A program made the translations under genes and the position numbers. DNA of 64,000 bases from Streptococcus penaeicida (GTDB lineage: Bacteria; Bacillota; Bacilli; Lactobacillales; Streptococcaceae). The notes beneath the pieces were generated by a model that saw only the letters and a list, made by a program, of their open reading frames with translations, was not told the origin of the DNA and did not search any database. Positions 1-10,101 of this stretch are shown piece after piece; within the stretch, counting starts at the first letter, position 1, and each line of letters opens with the position of its first letter. The stretch lies in contig NZ_LOCM01000011.1 in assembly GCF_002887775.1 (NCBI RefSeq), forward strand, positions 34,465-98,464. The letters are read 5' to 3'.

Positions 1-213
1 ATTGTTGACCACCAGGGAAAATGCCAGATAGCCCTCCTCCTCCCATGACCAGCATGATGATAAGAAGGATTAGTTTCGTTTTCCAAGAACCCCGTGAGAA
101 GAGGAGTTGCAGTAGCATTCCGGCTCCGCCTCCACCACCAGTGCTATAAGAACCAGAACTCTCTCCACGACGTCTTCGACATTGGAGCTTTCTCTAAGAT
201 CATCTGTTTTCAT
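1..213 (-). pseudogene. Neutral zinc metallopeptidase-like protein (YpfJ type), N-terminal part, frameshifted and cut by the window edge
   Basis: Only the 5' end is present, on the minus strand, starting at the ATG complementary to 211-213 behind an AGAGGAG ribosome site. Translation begins MKTDDLRESSNVED and then loses frame. Adding one base near 172 restores a continuous reading RRGESSG, a Gly-rich stretch, then MLLQLLFSRGSWKTK, a hydrophobic segment and a GGGG-LSGIF motif. That N-terminal plan (basic, Gly-rich, single membrane segment) is what I remember of the YpfJ-like neutral zinc metallopeptidases. The catalytic HExxH part would lie outside the window, so function is not shown here. 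It diverges from rexB. Confidence 0.5.
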
Positions 214-287
214 ATCTTTTTCTCCTCTTTAGCTTATTTGTTATTACTATTATAATTTATTTTTCTGAGAATTGCTTGAATATTAAG

Positions 288-302
288 TTGAAAGCGCTAA
301 AT
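288..302. promoter_or_regulatory. Possible CcpA (cre-like) site between the divergent genes
   Basis: TTGAAAGCGCTAAAT fits the degenerate consensus WTGNAANCGNWNNCW except for A in place of the conserved C near the 3' end. It lies between the minus-strand metallopeptidase-like gene and the rexB promoter. One mismatch in a loose consensus makes this a weak call. Confidence 0.25.
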
Positions 303-343
303 TCTCTTATTTTTTCCCGAAAATGGTATTTGCATTTTCATTT

Positions 344-351
344 GATATAAT
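344..351 (+). promoter_or_regulatory. Extended -10 promoter of rexBA
   Basis: TGATATAAT is an extended -10 (TGn followed by TATAAT at 346-351). No good -35 lies 17 nt upstream. It sits about 32 nt before the preferred rexB start and would drive rexB-rexA. Confidence 0.5.
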
Positions 352-382
352 AGAGGTAAGAATTCAAGAGATGAAGGTGCCT

Positions 383-3300
383 ATGAAATTACTTTACACG
401 GATGTCAATCATTCCTTAATAGATTTGTTAGTTGAAGAAGCAGACCGCTATGCCAAGGAAGGCTATCGTGTTTTTTATATTGCTCCAAACTCCTTATCCT
501 TTGAAAAGGAAAGAAGTGTTCTTGAGAGTCTGGAGGAGCAGGCTTCATTTGCGATTACGGTGACACGTTTTGGTCAAATGGCGCGTTATTTTACGCTTGA
601 TAAGATTAAAAGTCAAGAAACCCTAGATGATGCTGCTTTAAGCATGCTTCTCTATCGTGCTTTAGATGGCTTAAGCGAAGAGAACTTAAAACTATATTAC
701 CATATTCGGAAAGACTTAAGTTTTATAGCGCAATTAATGGATTTATATAAGGAGCTGAAGTCAGCAAATATCTCGATTATGGATATTGCTTTTGAAGACC
801 CTCTCAAAAAAGCCGACTTAGTGACTATCTTTACGGAACTGGAAGATATCTTACGGGAAAAGAATCTCATTCAGGAATCTTCCTTAGACCATTTTTCACA
901 AGCACTGGCAAGTGGTCAAATTGAGGAAGAATTAAAAGAAACAGTCGTTGTGATTGATGGATTTACACGCTTTTCTTCCGAAGAAGCCTTGTTAGTCTCT
1001 CTCCTACAAGAAAAATGCCATCAAGTCGTTATTGGTACCTACATTAGTCCTAAGGCATATCAAAAAACCTATACCGAAGGTAATCTTTATCAAGCTAGTA
1101 TTGATTTTTTCCGACAATTATCAACTCAATATCAGGTAAAAGCTGAGTATCGTTTAAGCAAAGAAACTTATCCATTAGCTTTCCAAAATATAACAAATGT
1201 CATTGAGTCTTTATATGACTTTTCGGAAGAAGCAGAAAGTTTGGAGAAGGCTGATACAGAAGTTATTGAGATTTGGCAAACCCTTAACCAAAAAGAAGAA
1301 ATCGAGCATTTGGCTAAAGATATTCGTCAAAAGTTATATGAGGGATATCGCTATAAAGATATCTTGGTCCTTTTGGGCGATGTTGATGCTTATCAATTAC
1401 AAATGGGGCAAATTTTTGAAAAATTTGAAATTCCCTATTATTTTGGTAGGTCGGAGGAGATGGCTCACCATCCTATTCTGCAATTTTTTGATGGATTGGA
1501 AAGGATTCAAACCTATAAGTGGCGCAAAGAAGATCTCTTAAGTATTTTAAAAACAGGCCTTTTTGGTCATTTTTCGAGTCTTGAATTGGATAGTTTTGAG
1601 AGCTACTTGCAGTTTGCTGATATTAATGGCCCTGCAAAATTCTCAAGAGTTTTCAAAGTGAATCTAAAAGATAATCAAGGTCGGCAAAGCTTTAATCTTG
1701 AAAATATTAATAAAGTAAGGGAAGCTATTTATAGCCCACTCAATCGTTTTCTCAGCAGTAAAAAAGATAGTGGCGCTAGCCTGATTGAGAGCTTGTTGAC
1801 ATTTTTAAATGACATTGATTTTACTGCCAATATGCAAGAGCTCAGCTATTTCCAAAATGAGAATCTACAGGAAAAAGATCTTGAAGTTTGGAAAAATGTG
1901 ACCTCAATTTTAGAAAAGGCTTATCAGATATTTAATGACCAAGTGATGTCCTTGGAGGAAATGCTTAGTCTCATCAAGACCGGTATGCAAATGGGCAAGT
2001 ACCGAGCAGTTCCAGCAACATTGGATGTAGTTACCATTAAATCCTATGACTTAGTCGAGCCTCATAGTAAAGACTTTGTTTATGCCATTGGCATGACTCA
2101 AAGTCATTTTCCAAAAATTTCTCAGAACAAATCCTTAGTTTCTGATCAGGAACGGAGTAAAACAAATGAAAGTTTGTCTGCTTTTAGGTCTTTTGAAGTC
2201 TCTTCATATGACATAACTAAAAAGAATCATTTTTCATTTCTTTCTGTGCTCAATGCTGCTAATCAAAAATTAGTCCTTAGTGTTCCCCTGGTTTTAAATG
2301 AGGTTTCAGAAAATAGGTCACCTTATCTTAAAACCCTGATTGATTTAGGGATTCCGATGATTGAAAAGGATAAAAATCGCTTTTCAAATTTAGATACTGA
2401 TATCGGTAATTATAAATCCCTTTTATCATCTATCATCGAAATCAATAATCTTGATCAAGACTATAACTTATCAAGTGATGAGGAAAATTTCTGGACGGTT
2501 ATGAGCAGGTACTTAAGGAAACGTTTGGCAAGTGAACAATTTACTATTCCGCAGTTAACCACTCATCGTCGGGAAAGTAAACCCCTTTCTTCAGAGGTTA
2601 TTCAGGCGCGTTTTCCGCTTAATCAACCGATTTCCTTGTCCAATTCTGCACTGACTGTCTTTTATAACAATCAGTACAAATATTTCCTCCAGTATATTTT
2701 AGGCTTACAAGAATTAGCTTCCATTCATCCAGATGCTAGACTCCATGGTGCCTACTTACACAAAGTATTAGAAAAGGTTATGAAAAATTCTTCTAAGGAT
2801 TATTTTGATAGTAAAGTTAATCAGGCCATTCAGGAAACTAATCAAGAAAATGAGTTTAGGGACTTTTATCTTGCTGATTCACAGGGACAATACAGTCTCA
2901 ATCTCTTAGAGGAAATCGCTCGTTCAACGACAGATATTTTTAAGAGTCATGGTGACATTAGTATTATTGCTCAAGAAAAACCCTTCAACTTAGCTCTTGA
3001 AGATAGGGTAATCATTAAAGGCGTTATTGACCGAATTGACCAACTGAATGATCAGTCTTTAGGTATTGTTGATTATAAATCAAGTGCCAATGTGTTTGAT
3101 ATTAGTCTCTTTTATAATGGTTTAAATTCCCAGTTGCCAACCTATTTATCAGCATTGAAAGAAGGAATTAATCAACCGAATGATCAGGAATTTCCACTTT
3201 TTGGGGCCATGTATTTACACATGCAAGAGCCCAAAATAAAGATGACGGAAAAATCCGATATTGCCTCAAGTCTCTTGGAAAGGCAGTATAAAGAAATGAA

Positions 3301-3640
3301 GTATCAAGGTATTTTCTTGGAAGAAGAAAAGGAGAAGCTCGCTTCTGGTCCTTATCATCTTCAGAATAATACCTATAGTGACCAGGAATTGGCATTGATT
3401 TTAGCCTATAATAAATGGCTTTATTTAGAAGCTGAGCGTATTATCCGTAAGGGTCATTTCTTGATTAACCCGTACACCAAAGATGGAAAAACGGTTCAAG
3501 GTGACCAATTAAAAGCCATTACTGGTTTTGAAGCTGACCTCAATTTTGATCAAGCTAGACCCTTATTAAAAATTCCAGGGCGGCAAAAGAAGGAAGCAGT
3601 AATTACATTAATGACCGAACAATTAAAAGGAGGGGAATAA
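383..3640 (+). CDS. rexB: ATP-dependent exonuclease subunit RexB (AddB)
   Basis: This is the B subunit of the RexAB/AddAB helicase-nuclease, which processes double-strand ends for recombination. From the ATG at 383 (AAGGTG ribosome site) the protein is 1085 aa, the streptococcal RexB length, and begins MKLLYTD as family members do. An in-frame ATG at 323 overlaps the promoter region and is rejected. The C-terminal nuclease carries GVIDRID (about residue 879) and the VDYKSS motif (about 895). No Walker A motif is visible at the N-terminus and I see only one cysteine, so the AddB iron-sulfur cluster ligands known from Bacillus are absent. The rexA ATG follows one base after the stop codon. Confidence 0.95.
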   Translation: MKLLYTDVNHSLIDLLVEEADRYAKEGYRVFYIAPNSLSFEKERSVLESLEEQASFAITVTRFGQMARYFTLDKIKSQETLDDAALSMLLYRALDGLSEENLKLYYHIRKDLSFIAQLMDLYKELKSANISIMDIAFEDPLKKADLVTIFTELEDILREKNLIQESSLDHFSQALASGQIEEELKETVVVIDGFTRFSSEEALLVSLLQEKCHQVVIGTYISPKAYQKTYTEGNLYQASIDFFRQLSTQYQVKAEYRLSKETYPLAFQNITNVIESLYDFSEEAESLEKADTEVIEIWQTLNQKEEIEHLAKDIRQKLYEGYRYKDILVLLGDVDAYQLQMGQIFEKFEIPYYFGRSEEMAHHPILQFFDGLERIQTYKWRKEDLLSILKTGLFGHFSSLELDSFESYLQFADINGPAKFSRVFKVNLKDNQGRQSFNLENINKVREAIYSPLNRFLSSKKDSGASLIESLLTFLNDIDFTANMQELSYFQNENLQEKDLEVWKNVTSILEKAYQIFNDQVMSLEEMLSLIKTGMQMGKYRAVPATLDVVTIKSYDLVEPHSKDFVYAIGMTQSHFPKISQNKSLVSDQERSKTNESLSAFRSFEVSSYDITKKNHFSFLSVLNAANQKLVLSVPLVLNEVSENRSPYLKTLIDLGIPMIEKDKNRFSNLDTDIGNYKSLLSSIIEINNLDQDYNLSSDEENFWTVMSRYLRKRLASEQFTIPQLTTHRRESKPLSSEVIQARFPLNQPISLSNSALTVFYNNQYKYFLQYILGLQELASIHPDARLHGAYLHKVLEKVMKNSSKDYFDSKVNQAIQETNQENEFRDFYLADSQGQYSLNLLEEIARSTTDIFKSHGDISIIAQEKPFNLALEDRVIIKGVIDRIDQLNDQSLGIVDYKSSANVFDISLFYNGLNSQLPTYLSALKEGINQPNDQEFPLFGAMYLHMQEPKIKMTEKSDIASSLLERQYKEMKYQGIFLEEEKEKLASGPYHLQNNTYSDQELALILAYNKWLYLEAERIIRKGHFLINPYTKDGKTVQGDQLKAITGFEADLNFDQARPLLKIPGRQKKEAVITLMTEQLKGGE

Positions 3641-3641
3641 G

Positions 3642-6600
3642 ATGGAATTTCCAAAATTTTTAAATGAAAATCAAATCAAAACCCTCCAAACTGAGGAATT
3701 GCTTTCTGATAAAGTGCAAAAACGGACCAGTGAACAAATTGAGGCTATCTATTTAAATGGGCATAATATCCTTGTTTCAGCCTCTGCAGGGTCTGGAAAG
3801 ACCTTTGTTATGGTTGAACGGATTATTGATAAAATTATGCGTGGCATTCCAATAGACCGGATGTTTATTTCAACTTTTACGGTTAAAGCAGCTACTGAAT
3901 TGAAGGAGCGTCTTGAAAAGAAATTAGTGGCGGCCATCAAAGAGAGTCAGGATCCAGAGTGGAAGGTTTACCTTAATCAACAGTTGCAACTGATACATCA
4001 GGCAGATATTGGGACAATGGATTCATTCACGCAAAAATTGGTGACTGAACATAGTCATCTCTTAGGGCTGTCGCCAAAGTTTCGAATCATGCAGGACAAG
4101 TCTGAGCAAGATATTTTGAAAAAGGCTGTTTATGAGGAACTATTCTCCAAATACCTAGAGGGAGAAAAGCGGGAGACTTTCCTATCTTTGGTAAAGAATT
4201 TTTCAGGAAAACGGAAGGATTCCCTTGCTTTTAGAAATCTTGTATATAACGTTTATTATTTTAGCCAATCGACACAGGCGCCTGCTTTTTGGTTGGAAAA
4301 TGATCTGCTCAGAGCGAGTGAAATGTATGTTGATTTCCAGAGTATAGCGGATTCAGAAGTGGAAGCCCTGCTCCAAACCATGCAAAAAACAGCCCAAGAT
4401 TTGCGGGATCTGACAGAATTAGAAGAATACGGCAAAATGACTAAAGCCGGAAAACCAAGTGCCAAGTATCAAAAACATTTGCTTATTATTCAGGAGTTGG
4501 AAGAAAAATCTCTTCATTTTGAAACTTATTATGGTAAAGAGAAACTAAGTCAATTAGCCAAGGATATCCTAGCCTTACTACCTAGTGGGGATAGTATTAC
4601 CGTAAATAAGAAGGCTTATCCTATCTATAAGGATTTGCAGCCACGATTAAAAGAATGGCAACATTTGGAAACCATTTTGCATTTCCAAAAGGAAACTAAG
4701 CCCCTCTTGAAACTCCTCAAAGCTTTCGTCATGGATTTTAGTCAGGCCTATCTTGAGGCAAAAAGGAAAGAGAATGCCTTTGAATTTTCAGACATTGCCC
4801 ATTTTGCTATTGAGATTCTTGAAAAATATCCGAACATTCAAGCAGCCTATCAAGAAAAATACCATGAAGTCATGGTGGATGAATACCAGGATAATAACCA
4901 TATGCAGGAGCGCATGTTAGAACTCTTAGCAAATGGTCACAATCGCTTTATGGTAGGGGATATTAAACAGTCCATCTATCGATTTAGACAGGCCGATCCT
5001 CTAATCTTTAACCAGAAATTTAAAGATTACCAAGAGAATCCAGAGCTTGGACGCTTGATTCTCCTTAAAGAAAATTTCCGAAGTCAATCAGAAGTTTTGG
5101 ATGCTACTAATAGTATCTTTACCCATTTAATGGATGAGGAAATCGGTGATATTCTTTACGATGACAGTCACCGCTTGCTTGCAGGTAGTGACCGTCAGAA
5201 GGAAGAGTATCCTGAAAATCGTGCCCAAATCATCTTATATGATAGTAGCGCAAGCTCAGATCTGGATGAAGAATCGGATCAAAAAGATGATTCCTCTCAA
5301 GTACCACAATTATCTCCAGGTCAGATTAAAATAGTGGCCAAAGAAATTATTCGATTGCATGAGACAGAAAATGTGGCTTTTTCTGATATCACGCTACTAG
5401 TATCTTCAAGGACACGAAATGATAATATCTTCCGAACCTTTAATCAATTTGGGATTCCGTTAGTTGCAGATGGCGGTCAGGAAAACTATCTACAATCTGT
5501 TGAAATGATGGTTATGTTAGATACTTTAAGAACCATTAATAACCCTCTCAATGATTATGCCCTAGTTGCTCTTCTCAAGTCGCCAATGTTTGCCTTTGAT
5601 GAAGATCAATTAGCTAGGATTGCTCTGCAAGATTCTTCAGAAGAATTTACAGAATCCTTTTATAAAAAAATGCTTAATAGTCAGGTTAAAACGGGGAAAA
5701 ATGTTCAGTTAATCACTCATGAATTAAGCAGTAAAATTGATTTCTTTATCAATCAATTGAAGAATTGGCGCCAATTTGCACAAAAGCATTCACTTTATGA
5801 TTTGATTTGGCACATCTATAATCAACGTTTTTATTTCGATTATGTCGCATCTGGTCCAAAAGGGGAACAAGCTCAAGCCAATCTTTATGCTTTGGCGATC
5901 CGGGCAAGTCAATTTGAAAAAGCTGGTTATAAAGGCTTATCTCGTTTTATCACTATGATTGATCGCATTCTTGAGACTGAGAATGATTTGACTGACGTTG
6001 ATGTGGCAAAACCAAAAGATGCTGTCAATCTAATGACCATTCACAAGTCCAAGGGACTAGAGTTCAAATATGTGTTTATTCTCAATTGTGATCAAAAATT
6101 TGGCTTCCAGGATTTAAAGGCGACGGCCATCATGGACCGACATCAAGGAATTGGCATCAAATACCTGGCAGATTTTAAATCTTACTTAGATGCTCAGCAA
6201 TTCTCAAGTGTCAAAGTTAGCCTTGAAACCCTGCCTTATCAAGTGATTCGAAAAGCTATTAAACGTGCGACTTTGTCAGAGCAGATGCGGCTTCTTTATG
6301 TAGCCATGACCAGGGCGGAGAAGAAGATTTATTTGGTAGGTAAGGGTCAAAAAGAGAAGTTGGTGGATAAGTTTGAGGGCCAGCGTCAGGATAATCATTT
6401 ATCCCAAAGTCTGCGTGAGAATTTACAGTCCTTCCAAGACTGGATTTTGGCTGTGGCAGCTAATTTTGAGCAAGAAGATTTGCATTTTGACATCAGTTTT
6501 GTCGGTGATGATGACCTGACTGATGACAAAATTGGACAATTGAAGCAAGTTGAACGCCTTCGTCCTGATGATTTAAGCCATAACCACCAATCAGATGAGA

Positions 6601-7298
6601 TTGCGCGTGCTCTTGATATGTTGGAAAAAGTCAATCTTCTTAATCAGGGTTATCAGGCGGCTATTCATTTGCCAACCGTTCAAACTCCAAGTCAGATTAA
6701 AAACTTTTATCAACCAGTCATGGACGCCGAAGGTATGGCGATTATTGATAAGAGTAATGGGCAAAGGAAGTTAGCTTTTGACCTGCCACAATTTGGGGCA
6801 AATGCTGAGGTGGAAGCTAGCCAAATTGGTTCTGCACTTCATGAAACCATGCAAAAAATTGATTTAACTCAGACACCTAATCAAGAGGCCATTGAAGCAG
6901 CAATAGCTTTAGTAGATGCAAATGATTTGGTAAAAGCGCAACTAGATAAAGAAAAAATTCTTGCCTTTTTCACAGATACAGAATTGGGACAATTGCTCAT
7001 TAAGAAACGTGAGCATCTGCATCGTGAGGCGCCCTTTGCCATGTTGAAAAAAGACAGTTTAAGCCAAGAAGATTTTGTTGTTCGTGGGATTATTGATGGC
7101 TACCTCCTCTTTGACGACCGGATTATCCTTTTTGATTACAAAACAGATAAATACAAAGATGCTCAGAAAATCAAAGAGCGCTACCAAAGCCAACTTAATT
7201 TATATGCTGAAGCCTTGACCAAAGCCTATGGTATCCCTTTGGTGGAAAAATACCTGGTATTATTAGGAGGGGACGAATTGGAAGTAGTTTCTGTCTAG
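3642..7298 (+). CDS. rexA: ATP-dependent helicase/nuclease subunit RexA (AddA)
   Basis: This is the UvrD-type helicase and nuclease subunit of RexAB, 1218 aa. Walker A GSGKT lies near residue 50, the Walker B-type DEYQD near 411, and the late helicase motif RLLYVAMTRA near 880. The C-terminal RecB-type nuclease has RGIIDG followed by FDYKTD near 1163, which are the metal-binding residues. AAAAGGAGGGG provides a strong ribosome site, and the start lies one base after the rexB stop, so the two subunits are co-translated from one message. No clear terminator follows before the rpsU promoter. Confidence 0.96.
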   Translation: MEFPKFLNENQIKTLQTEELLSDKVQKRTSEQIEAIYLNGHNILVSASAGSGKTFVMVERIIDKIMRGIPIDRMFISTFTVKAATELKERLEKKLVAAIKESQDPEWKVYLNQQLQLIHQADIGTMDSFTQKLVTEHSHLLGLSPKFRIMQDKSEQDILKKAVYEELFSKYLEGEKRETFLSLVKNFSGKRKDSLAFRNLVYNVYYFSQSTQAPAFWLENDLLRASEMYVDFQSIADSEVEALLQTMQKTAQDLRDLTELEEYGKMTKAGKPSAKYQKHLLIIQELEEKSLHFETYYGKEKLSQLAKDILALLPSGDSITVNKKAYPIYKDLQPRLKEWQHLETILHFQKETKPLLKLLKAFVMDFSQAYLEAKRKENAFEFSDIAHFAIEILEKYPNIQAAYQEKYHEVMVDEYQDNNHMQERMLELLANGHNRFMVGDIKQSIYRFRQADPLIFNQKFKDYQENPELGRLILLKENFRSQSEVLDATNSIFTHLMDEEIGDILYDDSHRLLAGSDRQKEEYPENRAQIILYDSSASSDLDEESDQKDDSSQVPQLSPGQIKIVAKEIIRLHETENVAFSDITLLVSSRTRNDNIFRTFNQFGIPLVADGGQENYLQSVEMMVMLDTLRTINNPLNDYALVALLKSPMFAFDEDQLARIALQDSSEEFTESFYKKMLNSQVKTGKNVQLITHELSSKIDFFINQLKNWRQFAQKHSLYDLIWHIYNQRFYFDYVASGPKGEQAQANLYALAIRASQFEKAGYKGLSRFITMIDRILETENDLTDVDVAKPKDAVNLMTIHKSKGLEFKYVFILNCDQKFGFQDLKATAIMDRHQGIGIKYLADFKSYLDAQQFSSVKVSLETLPYQVIRKAIKRATLSEQMRLLYVAMTRAEKKIYLVGKGQKEKLVDKFEGQRQDNHLSQSLRENLQSFQDWILAVAANFEQEDLHFDISFVGDDDLTDDKIGQLKQVERLRPDDLSHNHQSDEIARALDMLEKVNLLNQGYQAAIHLPTVQTPSQIKNFYQPVMDAEGMAIIDKSNGQRKLAFDLPQFGANAEVEASQIGSALHETMQKIDLTQTPNQEAIEAAIALVDANDLVKAQLDKEKILAFFTDTELGQLLIKKREHLHREAPFAMLKKDSLSQEDFVVRGIIDGYLLFDDRIILFDYKTDKYKDAQKIKERYQSQLNLYAEALTKAYGIPLVEKYLVLLGGDELEVVSV

Positions 7299-7420
7299 AA
7301 GATTAGTCCAAACTGAAGTCTAAAGCAAGTTCAGAAAGAACCAAGACTGGACCTGTCAGAATCCATTTTCTTCTAATTCTCATCAATTCTGAAAACCACG
7401 CTGAAAAAGTGCAAATATTA

Positions 7421-7449
7421 TTGACATTTTGTTAAAAGTCATGTAAGAT
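7421..7449 (+). promoter_or_regulatory. rpsU promoter
   Basis: TTGACA (7421-7426), a 17-nt spacer and TAAGAT (7444-7449) form a near-consensus sigma-70 promoter about 46 nt upstream of the rpsU ATG. Confidence 0.75.
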
Positions 7450-7495
7450 GTTAAAGAACGTGTAAATGTTACAATATCTTGAGGAGGTGAATCAC

Positions 7496-7672
7496 ATGTC
7501 AAAAACAGTAGTACGTAAAAATGAATCATTAGACGATGCTCTTCGTCGTTTCAAACGTTCTGTTACTAAAGCTGGAACTCTTCAAGAATCACGTAAACGT
7601 GAATTCTACGAAAAACCTTCTGTAAAACGTAAACGTAAATCAGAAGCAGCTCGCAAACGTAAAAAATTCTAA
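7496..7672 (+). CDS. rpsU: 30S ribosomal protein S21
   Basis: A 58-aa highly basic protein beginning [19 protein letters not shown] and ending in a Lys/Arg-rich tail, the complete S21 family length. The ribosome site GAGGAGGTGA lies 8 nt before the ATG at 7496; an upstream in-frame ATG lacks one. S21 sits in the small subunit near the mRNA exit side. The gene is monocistronic here, with its own promoter and a terminator immediately after. In many bacteria rpsU leads the rpsU-dnaG-rpoD operon; here mscL on the other strand separates them. Confidence 0.97.
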
Positions 7673-7687
7673 TTTTAGATAAAAAAA

Positions 7688-7714
7688 ACAGTCTTCTTTT
7701 TGAAGACTGTTTTT
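7688..7714 (+). terminator. Rho-independent terminator of rpsU
   Basis: Stem ACAGTCTTC / GAAGACTGT (9 bp) with a T5 loop is followed by a T run. Confidence 0.85.
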
Positions 7715-7750
7715 GACTCTTGTAAATAGATATTTTTTTATGAAAACTAC

Positions 7751-7775
7751 AAAAAAGAAGTTGCAGAGCAACTTC
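7751..7775 (-). terminator. Rho-independent terminator of mscL
   Basis: Read on the minus strand, GAAGTTGC-TCT-GCAACTTC is followed by six T. It lies about 11 nt beyond the mscL stop codon. Confidence 0.8.
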
Positions 7776-7785
7776 GAATTATTAA

Positions 7786-8160
7786 TTATTTGCTAGCAAG
7801 TAAGTCGCGAATTTGAACAAGAAGTTCTTCTTGAGTAGGTCCAGCAATAACTTCTTCCTCTTCTTTTTTTCTGTACGACATCGCTTTATTTGCAGCCTTA
7901 ACAACGAAGAATAGAGTTGTACCAACAATTAGGAAGTTGATAACAGCAGCAATGAAGCTACCATATTTAACACCGTTCCAAGCTAATTCAGCGATGTTTG
8001 AAACACCTGCAGCTTTTAGAACTGGATTTAAAATAAGTGGTGTAACCACGTCAGCAACTAATGAATCGATGATAGCTTTGAAAGCAGCACCAATAACAAC
8101 GGCAACAGCTAAATCTAAGACATTACCTTTAAACAAAAATTCTTTTAATTCTTTAATCAT
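7786..8160 (-). CDS. mscL: Large-conductance mechanosensitive channel MscL
   Basis: A 124-aa membrane protein that opens under membrane tension to release solutes during osmotic downshock. It starts MIKELKEFLFKGNVLDLAVAVVIG, the signature N-terminal helix and first membrane segment of MscL. A second membrane segment (FIAAVINFLIVGTTLFFVV) and a charged cytoplasmic tail (YRKKEEEEV) follow. GAAAGGGG precedes the ATG. The gene stands alone between rpsU and dnaG on the opposite strand, with its own terminator. Confidence 0.96.
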   Translation of the reverse strand: MIKELKEFLFKGNVLDLAVAVVIGAAFKAIIDSLVADVVTPLILNPVLKAAGVSNIAELAWNGVKYGSFIAAVINFLIVGTTLFFVVKAANKAMSYRKKEEEEVIAGPTQEELLVQIRDLLASK

Positions 8161-8234
8161 GAGAATTCCCCTTTCAATATTTATTAAATAATATCATAAT
8201 TTATAATGAACAACAATATGCTCGTTTTTATAAA

Positions 8235-8263
8235 TTTACAAAAAGTCTTGAAAATGCTATAAT
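8235..8263 (+). promoter_or_regulatory. dnaG-rpoD promoter
   Basis: TTTACA (8235-8240), a 17-nt spacer and TATAAT (8258-8263). Transcription would start near 8270. That is too close to the ATG at 8282 for a ribosome site and supports the downstream TTG start of dnaG. Confidence 0.7.
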
Positions 8264-8308
8264 TAACTATAAAAAATTAGAATGGGTATTTTGTGGGGAG
8301 GTGAAGAT

Positions 8309-10093
8309 TTGGCAATTGACAAAGATATGATTTCCCAGATTAAAAATGCTGTAAATATCGTTGATATTATTGGCGAAGTTGTCAGTCTTACCCGCACTGG
8401 CAGACATTATTTAGGACTTTGTCCTTTCCATAAAGAGAAAACACCATCTTTTAACGTCATTGAAGACCGCCAGTTTTTCCATTGTTTCGGCTGTGGGCGT
8501 TCTGGCGATGTTTTTAAGTTTATTGAAGATTACAGGCAAGTCCCTTTCCTGGAAAGTGTTAATATAATTGCTGAAAAAGGTGGGATTGTCTTAGATATTG
8601 CGCCGCAAACCCAAACTCAGCAAAATCGGAAAAACCCTCATCAGGAATTGATTGCCATGCATGAGGATGCACAAAAATTTTACCAAGCAGTCCTCAAAAC
8701 CACAAAGATGGGGCAGGAAGCACTCAGTTATTTATACCAGCGGGGCTTAGATGATGACTTGATAGACCATTTTAAAATTGGCTTGGCACCAGCTGAAAAT
8801 GACTATCTTTATCGGTCACTTTCCCAAAAGTATCAAGAAGAAGCCTTAGCAGCTTCAGGTCTCTTTAATCTTTCGGAGTCGTCCAACACAATTTACGATG
8901 CTTTTCGTAATCGGATTATGTTTCCTTTAACGGATGATCGTGGCAACACCATTGCTTTTTCGGGAAGGGTGTGGACGGAAGCAGATATTGCCAAAAAACA
9001 AGCTAAATACAAAAATTCGCGAGCAACTGTTCTCTTTAATAAGTCTTATGAACTTTATCATTTAGATAAAGCCAAGCCGGTTATTGCCAAAAAACATGAA
9101 GTTTTTTTGATGGAAGGTTTTATGGATGTCATAGCTGCTTATCGAGCAGGTTGTGAGAATGCTGTCGCCTCAATGGGAACTGCCTTGACACAAGAACATG
9201 TCAACCATCTGAAATCACTAACCAAAAAGGTTGTCTTGACTTATGATGGTGACGATGCAGGTCAAAGTGCAATCTTTAAGTCTTTAGAACTTCTAAAAGA
9301 CTTTCAAGTGGACATCGTACGCATTCCTAATAAGATGGATCCAGATGAATTTGTTCAAAAATATTCAACTGAAGAGCTTGCTAATCTCTTAGAACACTCA
9401 CGCATAAGTGACGTTGAGTTTTTGATTGATTACTTGAAACCAGAGAATATGGACAATCTCCAATCTCAGATTGCTTATGTTGAAAAAATTGGTCCAATTA
9501 TCGCTGGAGCACCTTCCATAACAGCTCAAAATTCCTATATTTACAAAGTGGCAGATGCTTTACCAGATTTTGATTACCTACAAGTCGAGCAAACCGTTAA
9601 TTCTTATCGACTCAAGGATCGTCAAGAAAGACAGGTATCGGCTCAAGTTCCAAGAACGGAACTGGTTAGTTTACCTGTGACTAAAAATCTGACTGCCTTG
9701 GTTAGGACTGAAAACCAATTGTTGCACCGCCTACTTCACCATGACTATCTTTTAAATGAATTTCGCTTAAAAGAAGCATTTTATTTTGATACTCCAACTT
9801 TACAGGAGCTTTATCAAATTCTAAAAAATACTGGAGAGGTTACTTCACTTGATTTATCGCAATTAAGTCCTGAAGTCAATCAAGCTTACTATCGTGTCTT
9901 GGAAGAAAATCTACCTGAGGAGGTTACTGAAGGTGAAATTGAAGATATTTTAGTCAAACGCAACAAGTTGCTCAATGAAAGAGATATTCATAAACAAGGA
10001 AAACAAGTGAGAGAATCCAGTAATAATGGAGACCACAAACTAGCCTTAGAAGTTTTAGAAAATCTAATTGCACAAAAAAGGAAAATGGAATAG
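8309..10093 (+). CDS. dnaG: DNA primase DnaG
   Basis: Primase lays down RNA primers for chromosome replication. The N-terminal zinc finger is visible as CPFH (about 38-41) and FHCFGCG (about 57-62). The TOPRIM catalytic core carries the [11 protein letters not shown] glutamate (about 267) and DGDDAGQ (about 311). A C-terminal helical region would contact the replicative helicase. I prefer the TTG at 8309 because GGGGAGGTGAAG lies just upstream. An in-frame ATG at 8282 ([10 protein letters not shown]) lacks a ribosome site but may be the annotated start in relatives. rpoD follows after 8 bases, so the pair is an operon. Confidence 0.95.
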   Translation: MAIDKDMISQIKNAVNIVDIIGEVVSLTRTGRHYLGLCPFHKEKTPSFNVIEDRQFFHCFGCGRSGDVFKFIEDYRQVPFLESVNIIAEKGGIVLDIAPQTQTQQNRKNPHQELIAMHEDAQKFYQAVLKTTKMGQEALSYLYQRGLDDDLIDHFKIGLAPAENDYLYRSLSQKYQEEALAASGLFNLSESSNTIYDAFRNRIMFPLTDDRGNTIAFSGRVWTEADIAKKQAKYKNSRATVLFNKSYELYHLDKAKPVIAKKHEVFLMEGFMDVIAAYRAGCENAVASMGTALTQEHVNHLKSLTKKVVLTYDGDDAGQSAIFKSLELLKDFQVDIVRIPNKMDPDEFVQKYSTEELANLLEHSRISDVEFLIDYLKPENMDNLQSQIAYVEKIGPIIAGAPSITAQNSYIYKVADALPDFDYLQVEQTVNSYRLKDRQERQVSAQVPRTELVSLPVTKNLTALVRTENQLLHRLLHHDYLLNEFRLKEAFYFDTPTLQELYQILKNTGEVTSLDLSQLSPEVNQAYYRVLEENLPEEVTEGEIEDILVKRNKLLNERDIHKQGKQVRESSNNGDHKLALEVLENLIAQKRKME

Positions 10094-10101
10094 AGGAAAA
10101 T

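Noticed and set aside
323..382. Upstream in-frame start for RexB
   Set aside because: The extra 20 residues cover the -10 box and lack family similarity; ATG 383 has a ribosome site and the conserved N-terminus.
7299..7420. Possible hairpin after rexA (AGTCCA ... TGGACT-like pairing)
   Set aside because: Long loop, imperfect pairing and no T run, so no terminator was called.
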